A stretch of DNA of 64,000 nt from NCBI GenBank assembly GCA_965116625.1, contig OZ220717.1, positions 2,976,001-3,040,000 of the forward strand. The letters are read 5' to 3'. The notes under the pieces were generated by a model. It was not told the DNA's origin. It saw only the letters and a list, made by a program, of their open reading frames with translations, and did not search any database. The translations under genes and the position numbers were made by a program. The DNA comes from VXNE01 sp965116625 (GTDB lineage Bacteria; Pseudomonadota; Gammaproteobacteria; Pseudomonadales; Azotimanducaceae). Within the stretch, counting starts at the first letter, position 1. Every line of letters begins with the position of its first letter. Of this stretch, positions 26,565 to 35,463 are shown one piece after another.

Positions 26565-27957
26565 TGAAGATCGCCATCTGTGTCGGTGTCCCGAAGTCCG
26601 GGTGCGTGTCGCCGATTCCCTGGTACTCCGCTGCGTAGCCGTGGCTCCGGCAGATTTTCGCGCACCACGCCTCGAACTCTGCCCGGGTCCACTCGAAGCG
26701 ATGGTCCGGATGCCGCATCTGGCCGGGTTCCATGCGCTCGAACGTCGCGTTGTATTCGGCGTTGGGCGTGGTGACGATGACGGTACCCGGCTTTGCAAAC
26801 TCGAACACGGACCGTTCGAGGGCGCCGAGGCGGTCCGGATCGATGTGCTCTATGACTTCGGCGGCTACCGCCACGTCGAAGCCGTGCAACCGCGCATCCC
26901 GATAAGTGACCGATCCATGCATCAGCGCCACCCGTCTTCTCTGGTTTTCCGGCATCTCCTGCAGGCGAAGCCGCCGTTCCGCGAATTCAAGTGCTGCGCT
27001 TGAGACATCCACGCCGACGATCTTCCTGAGTCGGGGCAGGCGCAGAAACTCCCTGATCAGTCTCCCCTCTCCGCAGCCAAGGTCGATCACCGTCTCCGCG
27101 CCCGTGGACTTCACCGCGTCGACCACGGCGGCAATGCGGCGGTCGTTCAGACGGAGCGGCGCCTCCAGGGCCTGCTCCCTGTCAGGCCGCCCCGCCTGTT
27201 CCGATACCGATGCCTCCTCGCCGTCCATCAGGCGGCGCAGGGCCGCGCGGGCAAGACTGCGCCTCTGCTTGAGGTAACGCGATGCGATGAGTTCCTTTTC
27301 CGGGTGTGCCTCGAGCCAGTCCTCGCCGTGACGAAGGAGCTTTTCCACCTCGTCGTCCCCAACCCAGTAGTGCTTGTTGCTGTCGAGCACGGGGATCAGG
27401 ACGTAGAGATGGCGCAACAGGTCGCGCAGCCGCTTCGATCCGGCGAGCGTGACGGTGAAGTAGGGGCTCCTCCCCCATGCCTCGAACTTCGCATCCAGTG
27501 GCTGCGGTTCGGCTGTGACCTCATACCCAAGGGGCTCGAACAGCCGCCGCAGCACAGTCTCGCCGCCGCGGCTGGGAAGGCAGTGAATGACGGCTTCCAG
27601 CGGGATCTCGGACTGCGCGAGTTCCGGGCGTTCGCGGCAACTGCCGATCAGGGCGGAGTGGAACACCCTGTTCAGGGCGACGCTCACGAATGACGAGGCC
27701 ACATAGGGGCGGTCGTTCACGTAGTCCTCGAGCAATCGCTGCCGGTTTGCCCGCCGGTTGCTTCGGACCAGGCCGATGGGGTCGATTTCGAGCTGAAGCG
27801 CCGCCGTGCAGCGTTGCGGTGTCGCCTCCGGGTAGAACACGTGTGCCTCGCCGAACGGCACGTCGAACGACTGCAGCCTGTCCGGATGCTTGTGCAGCAG
27901 GAAGCCGAGGTCGGTGGCCGGCGCGTGGGTCGTCGATATCGTCAACAGCACGGTCAC
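26554..27957 (-). CDS. hen1: Hen1-type RNA 3'-terminal 2'-O-methyltransferase (RNA repair)
   Basis: 467-residue bacterial Hen1. In the Pnkp/Hen1 system it methylates the 2'-OH of the 3'-terminal nucleotide of a broken RNA before ligation, so the repaired site resists re-cleavage. The N-terminal half is the bacterial Hen1 domain (LLTISTTHAPATDLGFLLHK at the start). The C-terminal half has SAM motif VIDLGCGEGRLI, acidic VGVDVS, and the metal-binding EVIEH plus a downstream His in HPDHRFEW. GTG 27957 gives a 4-bp GTGA overlap with the pnkp stop and matches the family N-terminus, so longer starts are unlikely. Confidence 0.92.
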   Translation of the reverse strand: MTVLLTISTTHAPATDLGFLLHKHPDRLQSFDVPFGEAHVFYPEATPQRCTAALQLEIDPIGLVRSNRRANRQRLLEDYVNDRPYVASSFVSVALNRVFHSALIGSCRERPELAQSEIPLEAVIHCLPSRGGETVLRRLFEPLGYEVTAEPQPLDAKFEAWGRSPYFTVTLAGSKRLRDLLRHLYVLIPVLDSNKHYWVGDDEVEKLLRHGEDWLEAHPEKELIASRYLKQRRSLARAALRRLMDGEEASVSEQAGRPDREQALEAPLRLNDRRIAAVVDAVKSTGAETVIDLGCGEGRLIREFLRLPRLRKIVGVDVSSAALEFAERRLRLQEMPENQRRRVALMHGSVTYRDARLHGFDVAVAAEVIEHIDPDRLGALERSVFEFAKPGTVIVTTPNAEYNATFERMEPGQMRHPDHRFEWTRAEFEAWCAKICRSHGYAAEYQGIGDTHPDFGTPTQMAIFRRA

Positions 27958-30518
27958 AACCTCGGATCGATGGGTTCGGATTCCAGCGCCAGGACGCCCA
28001 GCGCGCACTCATGCACCCTTCGGGCGGGTTCTCTCCGGACAAAGCGCTGAAGCCCTTCGAGACCGAGGAAGAACTCGCGCAGCGCCAGTTGTCTCTTGCC
28101 GCTCAGGCCCCGCGAGCGCAACCGCTCGACATTCCTTTCCCGCGCGTACTCCGGCCCATAGATGATGCTGAGATATTCCGGCCCGCGACACTTGAGTGCT
28201 GGCTGCACGTATCCGTTGCGGCCCCGTGCGACGAAATCCAGCGGCTTGACCACCATGCCCTCGCCGCCATCTGCCGTAAGGGATTCCCACCAGCTTGTGA
28301 CGTCACCGCGCTGGCCGTGGTCATCGAGATTCACGGTCCTATGGGGTGTGGCTATGAAAAGGTCGTCTGCCGGAGAGGAGAGGCGCGCCAGGATGTCCAT
28401 GTGCCAGACGTGATTCTTGTCGACGTGCGTCCCGCCCTCGCTGGCCAGGAGGTGGAACGGCGCCAGCCGCAACTGCTCGATGGACCCCACCTCCCAGCAG
28501 TAGCCGCGGTACGCGGTGACGTACCGCGCGACCATATCGAGCCTCTGCCGCTGCGCATCCAGCATTTCGTCCACGGCCATCCCGCGTGCCTTCGCCCGGG
28601 CGAGCAGATCAATGCTGGCGGACAGCGATGCATTGGCCGCGGCGCCCACCGCCGCATACTGCGTTCGAATGAGGTCCATGGCCTTCATCGACCACGGCAT
28701 CATTTCACAGTCCAGCGTGAGCCAGGTCGTATCCAGTTCTTCCCAGAGCCCGGCCCTTGAGACCGCCGCGCAAAGCCGGTCCAGGAATTCCTCCTCGAGG
28801 GAACGGGCGGTGAAGAAGCGCCGCCCGGTCCTCGTGTAGCAGATGCCGATCTCGCCGGTCTCGATGCCGAAACGGTCGCGCGCCGCCGCCGCATCCTTGC
28901 AGATCTGGATCACGGCGCGGGAGCCCATGTGCTTCTCTTCGCAGACGACGGTTTCCGTACCCCGCCTCCGGTAGTAGTCGAGCGCCTCGTCGGGGTGTTC
29001 GAGCAGGTTCTCCTTGCGGCTGGTTTCCGAGGGCGACATCGTTGGCGGCAGGTAGTTGATCCACTTGGGATGCACGGCGAATCGGCTCATGGCCTCCAGG
29101 GCGGCAAGCGTCCGGTCCTGGTCGAGAATGACCGTTCTGTCCCATTCCGTATGGATTCGGCGCCTGCCCAGGACATCCTCGATGTCGAGCATGTCGTCGT
29201 ACTCGTGCTGCACGGAGACGCCGGGCGCATCTCTCGCCGCGAGCGGTCTGACCGGTTCGTAGTGGCATCGGGTGGCCGGCACGCAAACCAGTTCCTTTTC
29301 CGGGTAGCGCAGCGCCGTGAGGGTGCCGCCAAAGACACAGCCCGTGTCGATGCATATCGTGTTGTTGAGCCACTCGGCCTCCGACACCGGTGTGTGGCCG
29401 TAGACCACCATGGCGTCTCCGCGATACTCCGAGGCCCAGTCGTAACGCACTGGAAGGCCGTACTCGTCCGTCTCGCCCGTGGTCTCACCGTAGAGCGCGA
29501 AGGCGCGAACCGTGCCCGAGCCGCGTCCCTGGTAGGCCTCCTTCATGCCGGCATGGGCAACGACCAGCCGTCCTTCATCGAATACGTAGTGGCTGATCAG
29601 TCCGGCGATGAACGATTTCACCCGGTCGATGAACGCTTCGCTCTCGCCTTCGAGTTGCTGCATCGTTTCGGCGAGCCCGTGCGTCAGCTTGACGTTCCGG
29701 CCGGACAGTTTTCGCAGCAGCTTCGTGTCGTGGTTGCCAGGCACGCAGATCCCGGCCCCGTCCTCGACCATGTCCATGACAAGCCGAAGCACGCCAGGGC
29801 TGTCGGGGCCCCGATCCACGAGGTCGCCGACGAAAATCGCCTTGCGCCCGTCTGGAGGAGTCACCGAGTATCGGGTCCCGGACTCGCCGGTGGATTCAGA
29901 GACCGCGTAGCCCAGTTTCGCGAGCAATGACTGCGTTTCCTCGCAACAGCCGTGGATGTCGCCGATGATGTCGAAAGGCCCCGTTTCGGTGCGCTTGTCC
30001 GTCCACATGGGCTGGCGGACGAACGTGACCGCATCGACCTCTTCCGGTGTCTTGAGTACATGTACCTGGCGGAACCCCTCGCGCCGCAACGAGCGCAGGG
30101 AGCGGCGCAACTGGCGCACCTGGTTGCGGACGACATGCGACCCGAAGGTGCGGTTGCTCCGGTCGGCGTTCCGGTCGCGGCACAGGCGTTCCGGGAGGTC
30201 GAGCACCACCGCCACCGGAATCACGTGGTACTCGCGGGCAAGGCGCAGCAACCCGCGCCGCGCGTCCCGCTGGACGTTCGTGGCGTCGACAACCACCAGC
30301 TTCCCGAGGGCGAGGCGCTTGCCGGCAATGTAATGCAGAACCTCGAATGCGGCCCTGGTGACCGTCTGGTCGTTCTCGTCGTCGGACACAAGCGCGCGGC
30401 ACGCATCCGAGGAGAGGATTTCCGTCGGTTTGAAATGCCTCAACGCGAAAGTCGACTTGCCGCTTCCGGAGGCGCCGACCAGCACGACGAGCGACAGTTC
30501 AGGTACTGTGATGTCCAC
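27954..30518 (-). CDS. pnkp: Polynucleotide kinase-phosphatase/ligase Pnkp (RNA repair)
   Basis: 854-residue three-domain RNA end-healing and sealing enzyme. Residues 1-170: P-loop 5'-kinase with GASGSGKST (15-23) and a lid arginine region. Residues 180-440: metallophosphatase with DIHG (187), GDLVDRG (231), GNHD (261), AHAG (321) and GHT (374). Residues 480-854: adenylyltransferase ligase with motif I EEKHMGS, K529 being the expected AMP-lysine. Characterised Pnkp needs Hen1 for ligation; here both are intact and overlapping. No toxin ribonuclease is adjacent. Confidence 0.94.
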   Translation of the reverse strand: MDITVPELSLVVLVGASGSGKSTFALRHFKPTEILSSDACRALVSDDENDQTVTRAAFEVLHYIAGKRLALGKLVVVDATNVQRDARRGLLRLAREYHVIPVAVVLDLPERLCRDRNADRSNRTFGSHVVRNQVRQLRRSLRSLRREGFRQVHVLKTPEEVDAVTFVRQPMWTDKRTETGPFDIIGDIHGCCEETQSLLAKLGYAVSESTGESGTRYSVTPPDGRKAIFVGDLVDRGPDSPGVLRLVMDMVEDGAGICVPGNHDTKLLRKLSGRNVKLTHGLAETMQQLEGESEAFIDRVKSFIAGLISHYVFDEGRLVVAHAGMKEAYQGRGSGTVRAFALYGETTGETDEYGLPVRYDWASEYRGDAMVVYGHTPVSEAEWLNNTICIDTGCVFGGTLTALRYPEKELVCVPATRCHYEPVRPLAARDAPGVSVQHEYDDMLDIEDVLGRRRIHTEWDRTVILDQDRTLAALEAMSRFAVHPKWINYLPPTMSPSETSRKENLLEHPDEALDYYRRRGTETVVCEEKHMGSRAVIQICKDAAAARDRFGIETGEIGICYTRTGRRFFTARSLEEEFLDRLCAAVSRAGLWEELDTTWLTLDCEMMPWSMKAMDLIRTQYAAVGAAANASLSASIDLLARAKARGMAVDEMLDAQRQRLDMVARYVTAYRGYCWEVGSIEQLRLAPFHLLASEGGTHVDKNHVWHMDILARLSSPADDLFIATPHRTVNLDDHGQRGDVTSWWESLTADGGEGMVVKPLDFVARGRNGYVQPALKCRGPEYLSIIYGPEYARERNVERLRSRGLSGKRQLALREFFLGLEGLQRFVRREPARRVHECALGVLALESEPIDPRL

Positions 30519-30629
30519 GATCTTCCAAGCTCACGATCACTGCGGTTGCCGGGCCAGGCCTTCCCCGAGGCGACCAATTCTCCCAGAACCGGGCGCCGCT
30601 GTCGGCGGTGATCTGTACCGCCGGAAGGC

Positions 30630-31100
30630 CTATCGCACGCGCGCCGCGCGCCAGAACTCGACGAAGAAGCGGACCGGCCCGAGGTTCTCGACCCGGTGCG
30701 GAATGCCGGGGACGATGACTGCGGACTCCGGCGCTTCGACAGGAAAGGCGTGGTCAACGGGTGGCCCCACGTGATATTGCAACGCTCCGGTTGTTACATG
30801 GATTCGCCCCCACACCCCGCGTCGGGTGGAGTGTTCCCTGGTGAATCCCGGCGGGATTGTCGTCTCGTCGAACTCCCGGGTCCGCCGGTAGGCGGCGAGA
30901 TCCTCCGGCCACTCCATGCGGTCGCAGCGGACGCAATCGAGTTCCGTCCCGAGCATCCCCGCTCGGGTCGTCTCGCACTCGACCCACGGCCGGTTGACGA
31001 AGGGCGGACGGTGGCGCACGTGCTGGCCGTGGCCGCAGTCGAGATCTGCCACCCAATCGCCCTGCGCGTCCCGGCGAAAGCCGAGAATTGCCCGTTTCAC
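30630..31100 (-). CDS. DUF3565-DUF1971 fusion protein
   Basis: 156-residue protein joining two small families. Residues 1-62 match DUF3565 (KRAILGFRRDAQGDW, ADLDCGHGQHVRHRPPFVNR and C-x-x-C in LDCVRCD, likely a metal site). Residues 75-156 match DUF1971/TehB-like cupin (REFDETTIPPGFTREHSTR, WGRIHVTTGALQYHV, VIVPGIPHRVENLGPVRFFV). GTG 31100 starts exactly at the DUF3565 homology. It is co-directional with pnkp and 111 bp upstream of it, so co-transcription is possible. Function unknown; DUF1971 proteins are linked to tellurite or nitrate/anaerobic responses. Confidence 0.78.
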   Translation of the reverse strand: MKRAILGFRRDAQGDWVADLDCGHGQHVRHRPPFVNRPWVECETTRAGMLGTELDCVRCDRMEWPEDLAAYRRTREFDETTIPPGFTREHSTRRGVWGRIHVTTGALQYHVGPPVDHAFPVEAPESAVIVPGIPHRVENLGPVRFFVEFWRAARVR

Positions 31101-31172
31101 GGGGGATTCGTGGCCCCGGAACGGGCGCGGGGTGCGGCGAACTTGCCGCCGGGAGCCTTCAGCCGGCGGGGC

Positions 31173-31186
31173 ACTTCCATGGAAGT
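31173..31186. promoter_or_regulatory. 14-bp perfect palindrome in a divergent intergenic region
   Basis: ACTTCCATGGAAGT is fully self-complementary. It lies in the 188-bp gap between the divergent DUF3565-DUF1971 gene (start 31100) and the hydrolase (start 31289), a typical place for an operator. No regulator gene is adjacent. Confidence 0.35.
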
Positions 31187-31288
31187 CCGGGCGCCAATCA
31201 TGCAATCCTCCTTCCCGTAGTATTGGTTCGTCCCGGAGGCGGTAGGCGCCTGGCGGGGTGTTCCGCACAGAGTACCCGAGGCCGCGCA

Positions 31289-32248
31289 ATGACGTATTTC
31301 GATGATGTGACCGAGCTTGAGAACGGCATTCGGGTTGAGGCGCTCGTCATCCCGACGGCCAACCCGGCGGGTTTCTTCCAGGCCATGTCGGCCCCGGACT
31401 CGATGCCGCTGGCCGAGATCGCCGCAAGACTCTTCGTGCCGGCGGGGCAGGGGAGCCGGCCGGTTGTCATCGTCGTGCCGGGCAGCCTCGGTGTGGCACC
31501 TTCGCACCTCGCGGTGGCGCGGCTGCTTACGGACAGGGGAATCGCGGCCTGCGTCATCGATCCGTTTGGCATGCGGGATGTCGTGTCGACGGTTTCGAAC
31601 CAGGCCCAGTACTCGTTTGCCGCCAGCGCCTGGGATGTGCTCGCGACGGTCCGGGTCCTGGCCTCGGTAAGCGAAGTGGACGCCGCCCGCATTGGCGCGC
31701 AGGGTCATAGCCGGGGCGGCTCCGCGGTGTTGTCCGCCGCCTGCATGGCGCCGCTGCTGGATGCCGCGCCGGCCCGACTGCGTGGCGTCTACGCGGCGTA
31801 TCCCTGGTCGGGGCTGCAGTTCCTGAAACCCGATGTCGGTTCCACGGTGGTGCGGTCGGTGATCGGCGACAGGGACGAGTGGTGCGCCCCGCAACAGGTG
31901 CAGTCCCACATGCACGCCATGCGGCTATGCGGGGGAAGGGCGGCGTGCCGGATATTTCCGGGCGCCCACCACGGCTTTGACCGGGACACTCACGTGGAAC
32001 TGATCGAAGAGGCGGCCGTCGCGCCGGGCGCGCCCACCGTGTACATCCGCGAAGACGGTGCCCTGCTGCATCCGCTCGCCCGGGAGGCGGACCCCGATCT
32101 CAGCGAACGCGACGTCATGGTCTATGCGATGAAGTCGGGCCACGGTCGGCGGGGGGCGCGGATGGGGAGCGAGGGCGACCAGGCAGAGCGATTCCGCGGG
32201 GACATGATTGGCTTCTGGGAAGCCGTGATGTTCGGAACCGCCGATTGA
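31289..32248 (+). CDS. Dienelactone hydrolase-like alpha/beta hydrolase
   Basis: 319-residue alpha/beta hydrolase. The nucleophile elbow is GHSRGG (serine nucleophile, unlike the cysteine of classical dienelactone hydrolases), the acid is probably in GDRDEW and the histidine in PGAHHGFDR, so the triad looks complete. There is no signal peptide, so cytoplasmic. ATG 31289 is preceded by GAGG at 31278-31281; the frame is open upstream without homology. The substrate is not predictable. Confidence 0.8.
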   Translation: MTYFDDVTELENGIRVEALVIPTANPAGFFQAMSAPDSMPLAEIAARLFVPAGQGSRPVVIVVPGSLGVAPSHLAVARLLTDRGIAACVIDPFGMRDVVSTVSNQAQYSFAASAWDVLATVRVLASVSEVDAARIGAQGHSRGGSAVLSAACMAPLLDAAPARLRGVYAAYPWSGLQFLKPDVGSTVVRSVIGDRDEWCAPQQVQSHMHAMRLCGGRAACRIFPGAHHGFDRDTHVELIEEAAVAPGAPTVYIREDGALLHPLAREADPDLSERDVMVYAMKSGHGRRGARMGSEGDQAERFRGDMIGFWEAVMFGTAD

Positions 32249-32299
32249 TCAACTCTTCAAGAGACTCTGACGTGACTCGAAATTCCAGCGCTTTCGAGT

Positions 32300-32620
32300 G
32301 GAGATCGGGCGCCGCGGTTCGACAAGAGCCTGTTCCTGGACACCTGCAAGGAGCTGTTCGAGGGCAACGAAGCTCTGTTCCGAGGGCTCGCCATCCACGG
32401 CCGCTCGGACTGGTCGGTTCGCCATCCGGTACTGCGCCTGAGTTTCGGCAGCAGCCACTTTCAGGGCCCGGACGACCTGCGCCTCGAAGTGGACGACCGG
32501 CTTCGGGACCTGGAGGACGCAGCAGGGATATCGGCCCGGCATGTCGGCGCGGCTTCGCCACCTGATCGAGGCGCTACACGGCAAGACCGGCCACCGTGTT
32601 GCCGTGCTGACCACGGCGAA
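32300..32620 (+). pseudogene. Decayed remnant of an AAA-ATPase-like/PD-(D/E)XK family gene
   Basis: Fragments of a protein of the AAA-ATPase-like family lie in two frames. From about 32315, frame 2 reads RFDKSLFLDTCKELFEGNEA, then LFRGLAIHGRSDWSVRHPVL and further, to about 32545. From about 32541, frame 3 continues with ARLRHLIEALHGKTGHRVAV. The P-loop (normally RPRRFGKS) begins as RFDKS, so the N-terminus is lost, and stops and shifts end the rest. No start codon or full frame exists. The remnant is next to a DUF4143 ATPase of convergent orientation. Confidence 0.65.
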
Positions 32621-32703
32621 CCACCGGCGACGGGTGAATTCGCCAAGCTGCGGCTTGATTTTGGCAAGGCGGGAATCGATGCCGTTCGCGCGTCGTCGCA
32701 GCC

Positions 32704-33900
32704 CTACGGGCTGGTTGCTTCGCTCTCTGCGACGAGTTGCCACCCCAACGCGGTTTCGTTCACTTCGACCAGCGGCATCGCGGTGATTCTATCTGTGATT
32801 GGAAAGCGAACGCTGCCTGGGTAGACGACCCACAGGTGCTCGAGACTGAGATCGTCGATGGCAATGTGCATCGACTTCGTCGTGCGCGGGGCGTCTGTGC
32901 ATTTGAACTCAAAGCCCCAGCGCCTGCCCCTTCGCAGCAGCATCAGGTCCAACTCGGCGCCGCGCTGGGTGGCGTAGAAGTAGGCGTCGCGGGAACCGAG
33001 GGCAACCAGGGTCTGCTCCAGCGCGAATCCTTCCCAGCTTGCGCCGTATCGCGGATGCATCGGCAGTTCGCTGGCTTCCTCGATCCCGAGCAGGAAGTGC
33101 AGGATGCCGCTGTCACGGAGAAATACCTTCGGTGACTTCACCAGGCGTTTGCCGAGATTCTCGAACCACGGAGGCAGAACGCGAATCATGAACGTGCCGG
33201 CCAACAGGTCGCGGTATCTGTTCACGGCGGTGGGGCTCGCATCCATGGAACGTGCCAGCTCCGATGCGTTCCAGACCTGGCCGTGATAGTGGGCGAGCAT
33301 GCGCCAGAATCTCCCGATCGCGGTGGGCGATACGCGAGACCCCAGCCCGGGGATGTCGCGTTCCAGAAATGTCTGCGTGAATGCCTGCATCCATCGCGTC
33401 CACGCCGCAGATGAGGAAGCGAGCCAGGCGCGCGGGAAACCGCCTTGCATCCATAGCCGACGTTGATGGTCAGCACCCACCTCCGAAAGCGAAAAGCCGG
33501 CCACGTCGACAAAGAGAACCCTGCCTGCAAGGGTTTCCGATACGCCCTTGATCAAGTTCCACGAAGCGCTGCCCAGCAGGAGAAATACTGCGTTGCGTGA
33601 TGGATCGTCGCAGATTGGACGCAGGATCTCGAACAGGACCGGCATCCTCTGGACCTCGTCGATCACCACCAGGCCTTCACTATCGCCCAGAACTGTTTCC
33701 GGAGCCTGAGCGAGAGCTTCCCGCACGGCTGCGACCTCGAGATCGAGAATCCTCGTTGATCCCGGCCATGCGTCTGCCACCTGCCGCGCCAGCGTGGTCT
33801 TGCCGACTTGCCGAGCTCCCAGCAGGGCAACGACTGGCGCTTCGTGAAGGCCCTCCGAGACTGCGTTAAGGAGATGTGAACGATCTAAAAATTGTTGCAT
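32704..33900 (-). CDS. AAA ATPase with DUF4143 domain
   Basis: 398-residue protein with an N-terminal AAA-type ATPase (Walker A GARQVGKTT at about residues 28-36, Walker B GLVVIDEVQRMP) and a C-terminal DUF4143 domain. The latter includes a PD-(D/E)XK-like fold (YATQRGAELDLMLL, WGFEFKCTD), where the ELD and EFK residues could form a nuclease-like site. Such genes are common mobile accessory genes of unknown role. ATG 33900 has no ribosome-binding site and a promoter ends 6 bp before it, so the transcript may be leaderless. Its base composition upstream is unusually AT-rich for this genome. Confidence 0.88.
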   Translation of the reverse strand: MQQFLDRSHLLNAVSEGLHEAPVVALLGARQVGKTTLARQVADAWPGSTRILDLEVAAVREALAQAPETVLGDSEGLVVIDEVQRMPVLFEILRPICDDPSRNAVFLLLGSASWNLIKGVSETLAGRVLFVDVAGFSLSEVGADHQRRLWMQGGFPRAWLASSSAAWTRWMQAFTQTFLERDIPGLGSRVSPTAIGRFWRMLAHYHGQVWNASELARSMDASPTAVNRYRDLLAGTFMIRVLPPWFENLGKRLVKSPKVFLRDSGILHFLLGIEEASELPMHPRYGASWEGFALEQTLVALGSRDAYFYATQRGAELDLMLLRRGRRWGFEFKCTDAPRTTKSMHIAIDDLSLEHLWVVYPGSVRFPITDRITAMPLVEVNETALGWQLVAESEATSP

Positions 33901-33934
33901 ATCAGATCATATGCTTTGGATATACGACAATAAA
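33897..33934 (-). promoter_or_regulatory. Leaderless-type promoter and dyad over the DUF4143 ATPase start
   Basis: On the minus strand TTTATT (33934-33929), a 17-bp spacer, then TATGAT (33911-33906) form a sigma-70-like promoter with a strong -10. The ATG at 33900 is 6 bp downstream, where transcription should begin. A perfect inverted repeat GCATAT-N6-ATATGC (33897-33914) covers both the -10 and the start codon and could bind a repressor. Confidence 0.55.
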
Positions 33935-34033
33935 AACCTGCTACAGGGGTCGTGTCAACAAACGTCGACATGCAGAACGCCGCCCATCCAGCGTAAAATC
34001 GCCGCCTGATCCCTCGATTGACGGCAGGCACGC

Positions 34034-35452
34034 ATGGGCGGCAAGACGCTCTACGACAAGATATGGGAGTCGCACCTGGTCGGCGAACGCGCGGACGGCA
34101 TGAGCCTGATGTACGTGGACCGGCACCTGCTGCACGAGGTTACCTCGCCCCAGGCGTTCGAAGGCCTGCGCCTGGCGGGCCGTGCTCCGTGGCGGGTGGA
34201 CGCCAACCTGGCGACGCCGGACCACAATGTCCCCACCGTGAGAGATGAACGGGTGGCGGGCGTCGACGGCATCGCCGATGAGGTGGCTCGCATACAGGTG
34301 CAGACCCTCGACGCCAATTGCCGCGACTTCGGCATCGAGGAGTTCGGCATCAACGACGTGCGCCAGGGCATCGTGCACGTCATCGGTCCGGAGCAGGGCG
34401 CGACGCTGCCGGGGATGACCATCGTGTGCGGCGATTCGCACACATCCACGCACGGGGCGTTCGCCGCGCTGGCGCAGGGTATCGGCACCTCCGAGGTCGA
34501 GCATGTGCTCGCGACGCAGTGCCTGGCGCAGCGCAAGAGCGGCAACATGCGCGTCGTGATCGACGGCGAGTTGCAGCCGGGAGTACACGCCAAGGACCTG
34601 ATCCTTGCGGTGATACGACGTATCGGTACGGCTGGCGCGACCGGACACGTCATCGAATTCACCGGTCCGGCGATTGCGGAACTGTCCATGGAGGGTCGGA
34701 TGACCGTCTGCAACATGGCGATCGAAGCCGGGGCCCGCGCGGGGCTGGTCGCCGTCGACGACACGACCCTCGACTACGTGGCGGGGCGTCCCCTGTCGCC
34801 GTCGGGCGACGACTGGACGGCCGCTGCTGGCTATTGGGAGACGCTGCGGTCGGATCCTGACGCGGTATTCGATCGCGAGGTGCGGATCGATGCGGGCACA
34901 CTGTCGCCGCAGGTGAGTTGGGGTACATCGCCGGAGCTGGTGGTGGACATCGACGAAGGCGTGCCCGACCCGGTGGCGCTGGATGATCCGATCAAGGCGG
35001 AGGTCGCGTCCCGCGCACTGACATACATGGGCCTCGAGCCAGGTACGCCGATGACGCAGATCGCCCTGGACAAGGTCTTCATCGGATCCTGCACCAATGC
35101 GCGCATCGAGGACTTGAGAATCGCGGCTGGCATCGCCGAAGGCCGCAAGGTCCGCGTCCCCCAGGCGATGGTGGTTCCGGGTTCCGGCCTGGTGAAGCGC
35201 CAGGCGGAGGATGAGGGCCTCGACCAGGTGTTCATGAAGGCCGGTTTCGAATGGCGCGAGCCGGGGTGTTCGATGTGTCTCGCGATGAATGCGGACCGCC
35301 TGTATCCGGGTGAGCGTTGCGCGTCGACGTCGAACCGCAACTTCGAGGGCCGTCAGGGACACGGCGGCCGCACGCACCTGGTGAGCCCGGCAACGGCGGC
35401 CGCGAGCGCGGTAGCCGGATACCTTGCGGATCCGAGGGAAATCGCGGCGTAG
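34034..35452 (+). CDS. leuC: 3-isopropylmalate dehydratase large subunit
   Basis: 472-residue aconitase-family [4Fe-4S] enzyme subunit isomerising 2- to 3-isopropylmalate in leucine synthesis. It has CGDSHTSTHGAFAALAQGIG, and iron-sulfur cysteines in GSCTNARIEDL and GCSMCLAMN. The start MGGKTLYDKIWESHLV is typical. First gene of a long co-directional run; the only space for a promoter is the region 33940-34033. Confidence 0.97.
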   Translation: MGGKTLYDKIWESHLVGERADGMSLMYVDRHLLHEVTSPQAFEGLRLAGRAPWRVDANLATPDHNVPTVRDERVAGVDGIADEVARIQVQTLDANCRDFGIEEFGINDVRQGIVHVIGPEQGATLPGMTIVCGDSHTSTHGAFAALAQGIGTSEVEHVLATQCLAQRKSGNMRVVIDGELQPGVHAKDLILAVIRRIGTAGATGHVIEFTGPAIAELSMEGRMTVCNMAIEAGARAGLVAVDDTTLDYVAGRPLSPSGDDWTAAAGYWETLRSDPDAVFDREVRIDAGTLSPQVSWGTSPELVVDIDEGVPDPVALDDPIKAEVASRALTYMGLEPGTPMTQIALDKVFIGSCTNARIEDLRIAAGIAEGRKVRVPQAMVVPGSGLVKRQAEDEGLDQVFMKAGFEWREPGCSMCLAMNADRLYPGERCASTSNRNFEGRQGHGGRTHLVSPATAAASAVAGYLADPREIAA

Positions 35453-35463
35453 CCGGAGGCCTC

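Noticed and set aside
31289..32248. Classical dienelactone hydrolase of chlorocatechol degradation
   Set aside because: The nucleophile is serine in GHSRGG, not cysteine, and no catabolic neighbours exist; only the fold family is supported.
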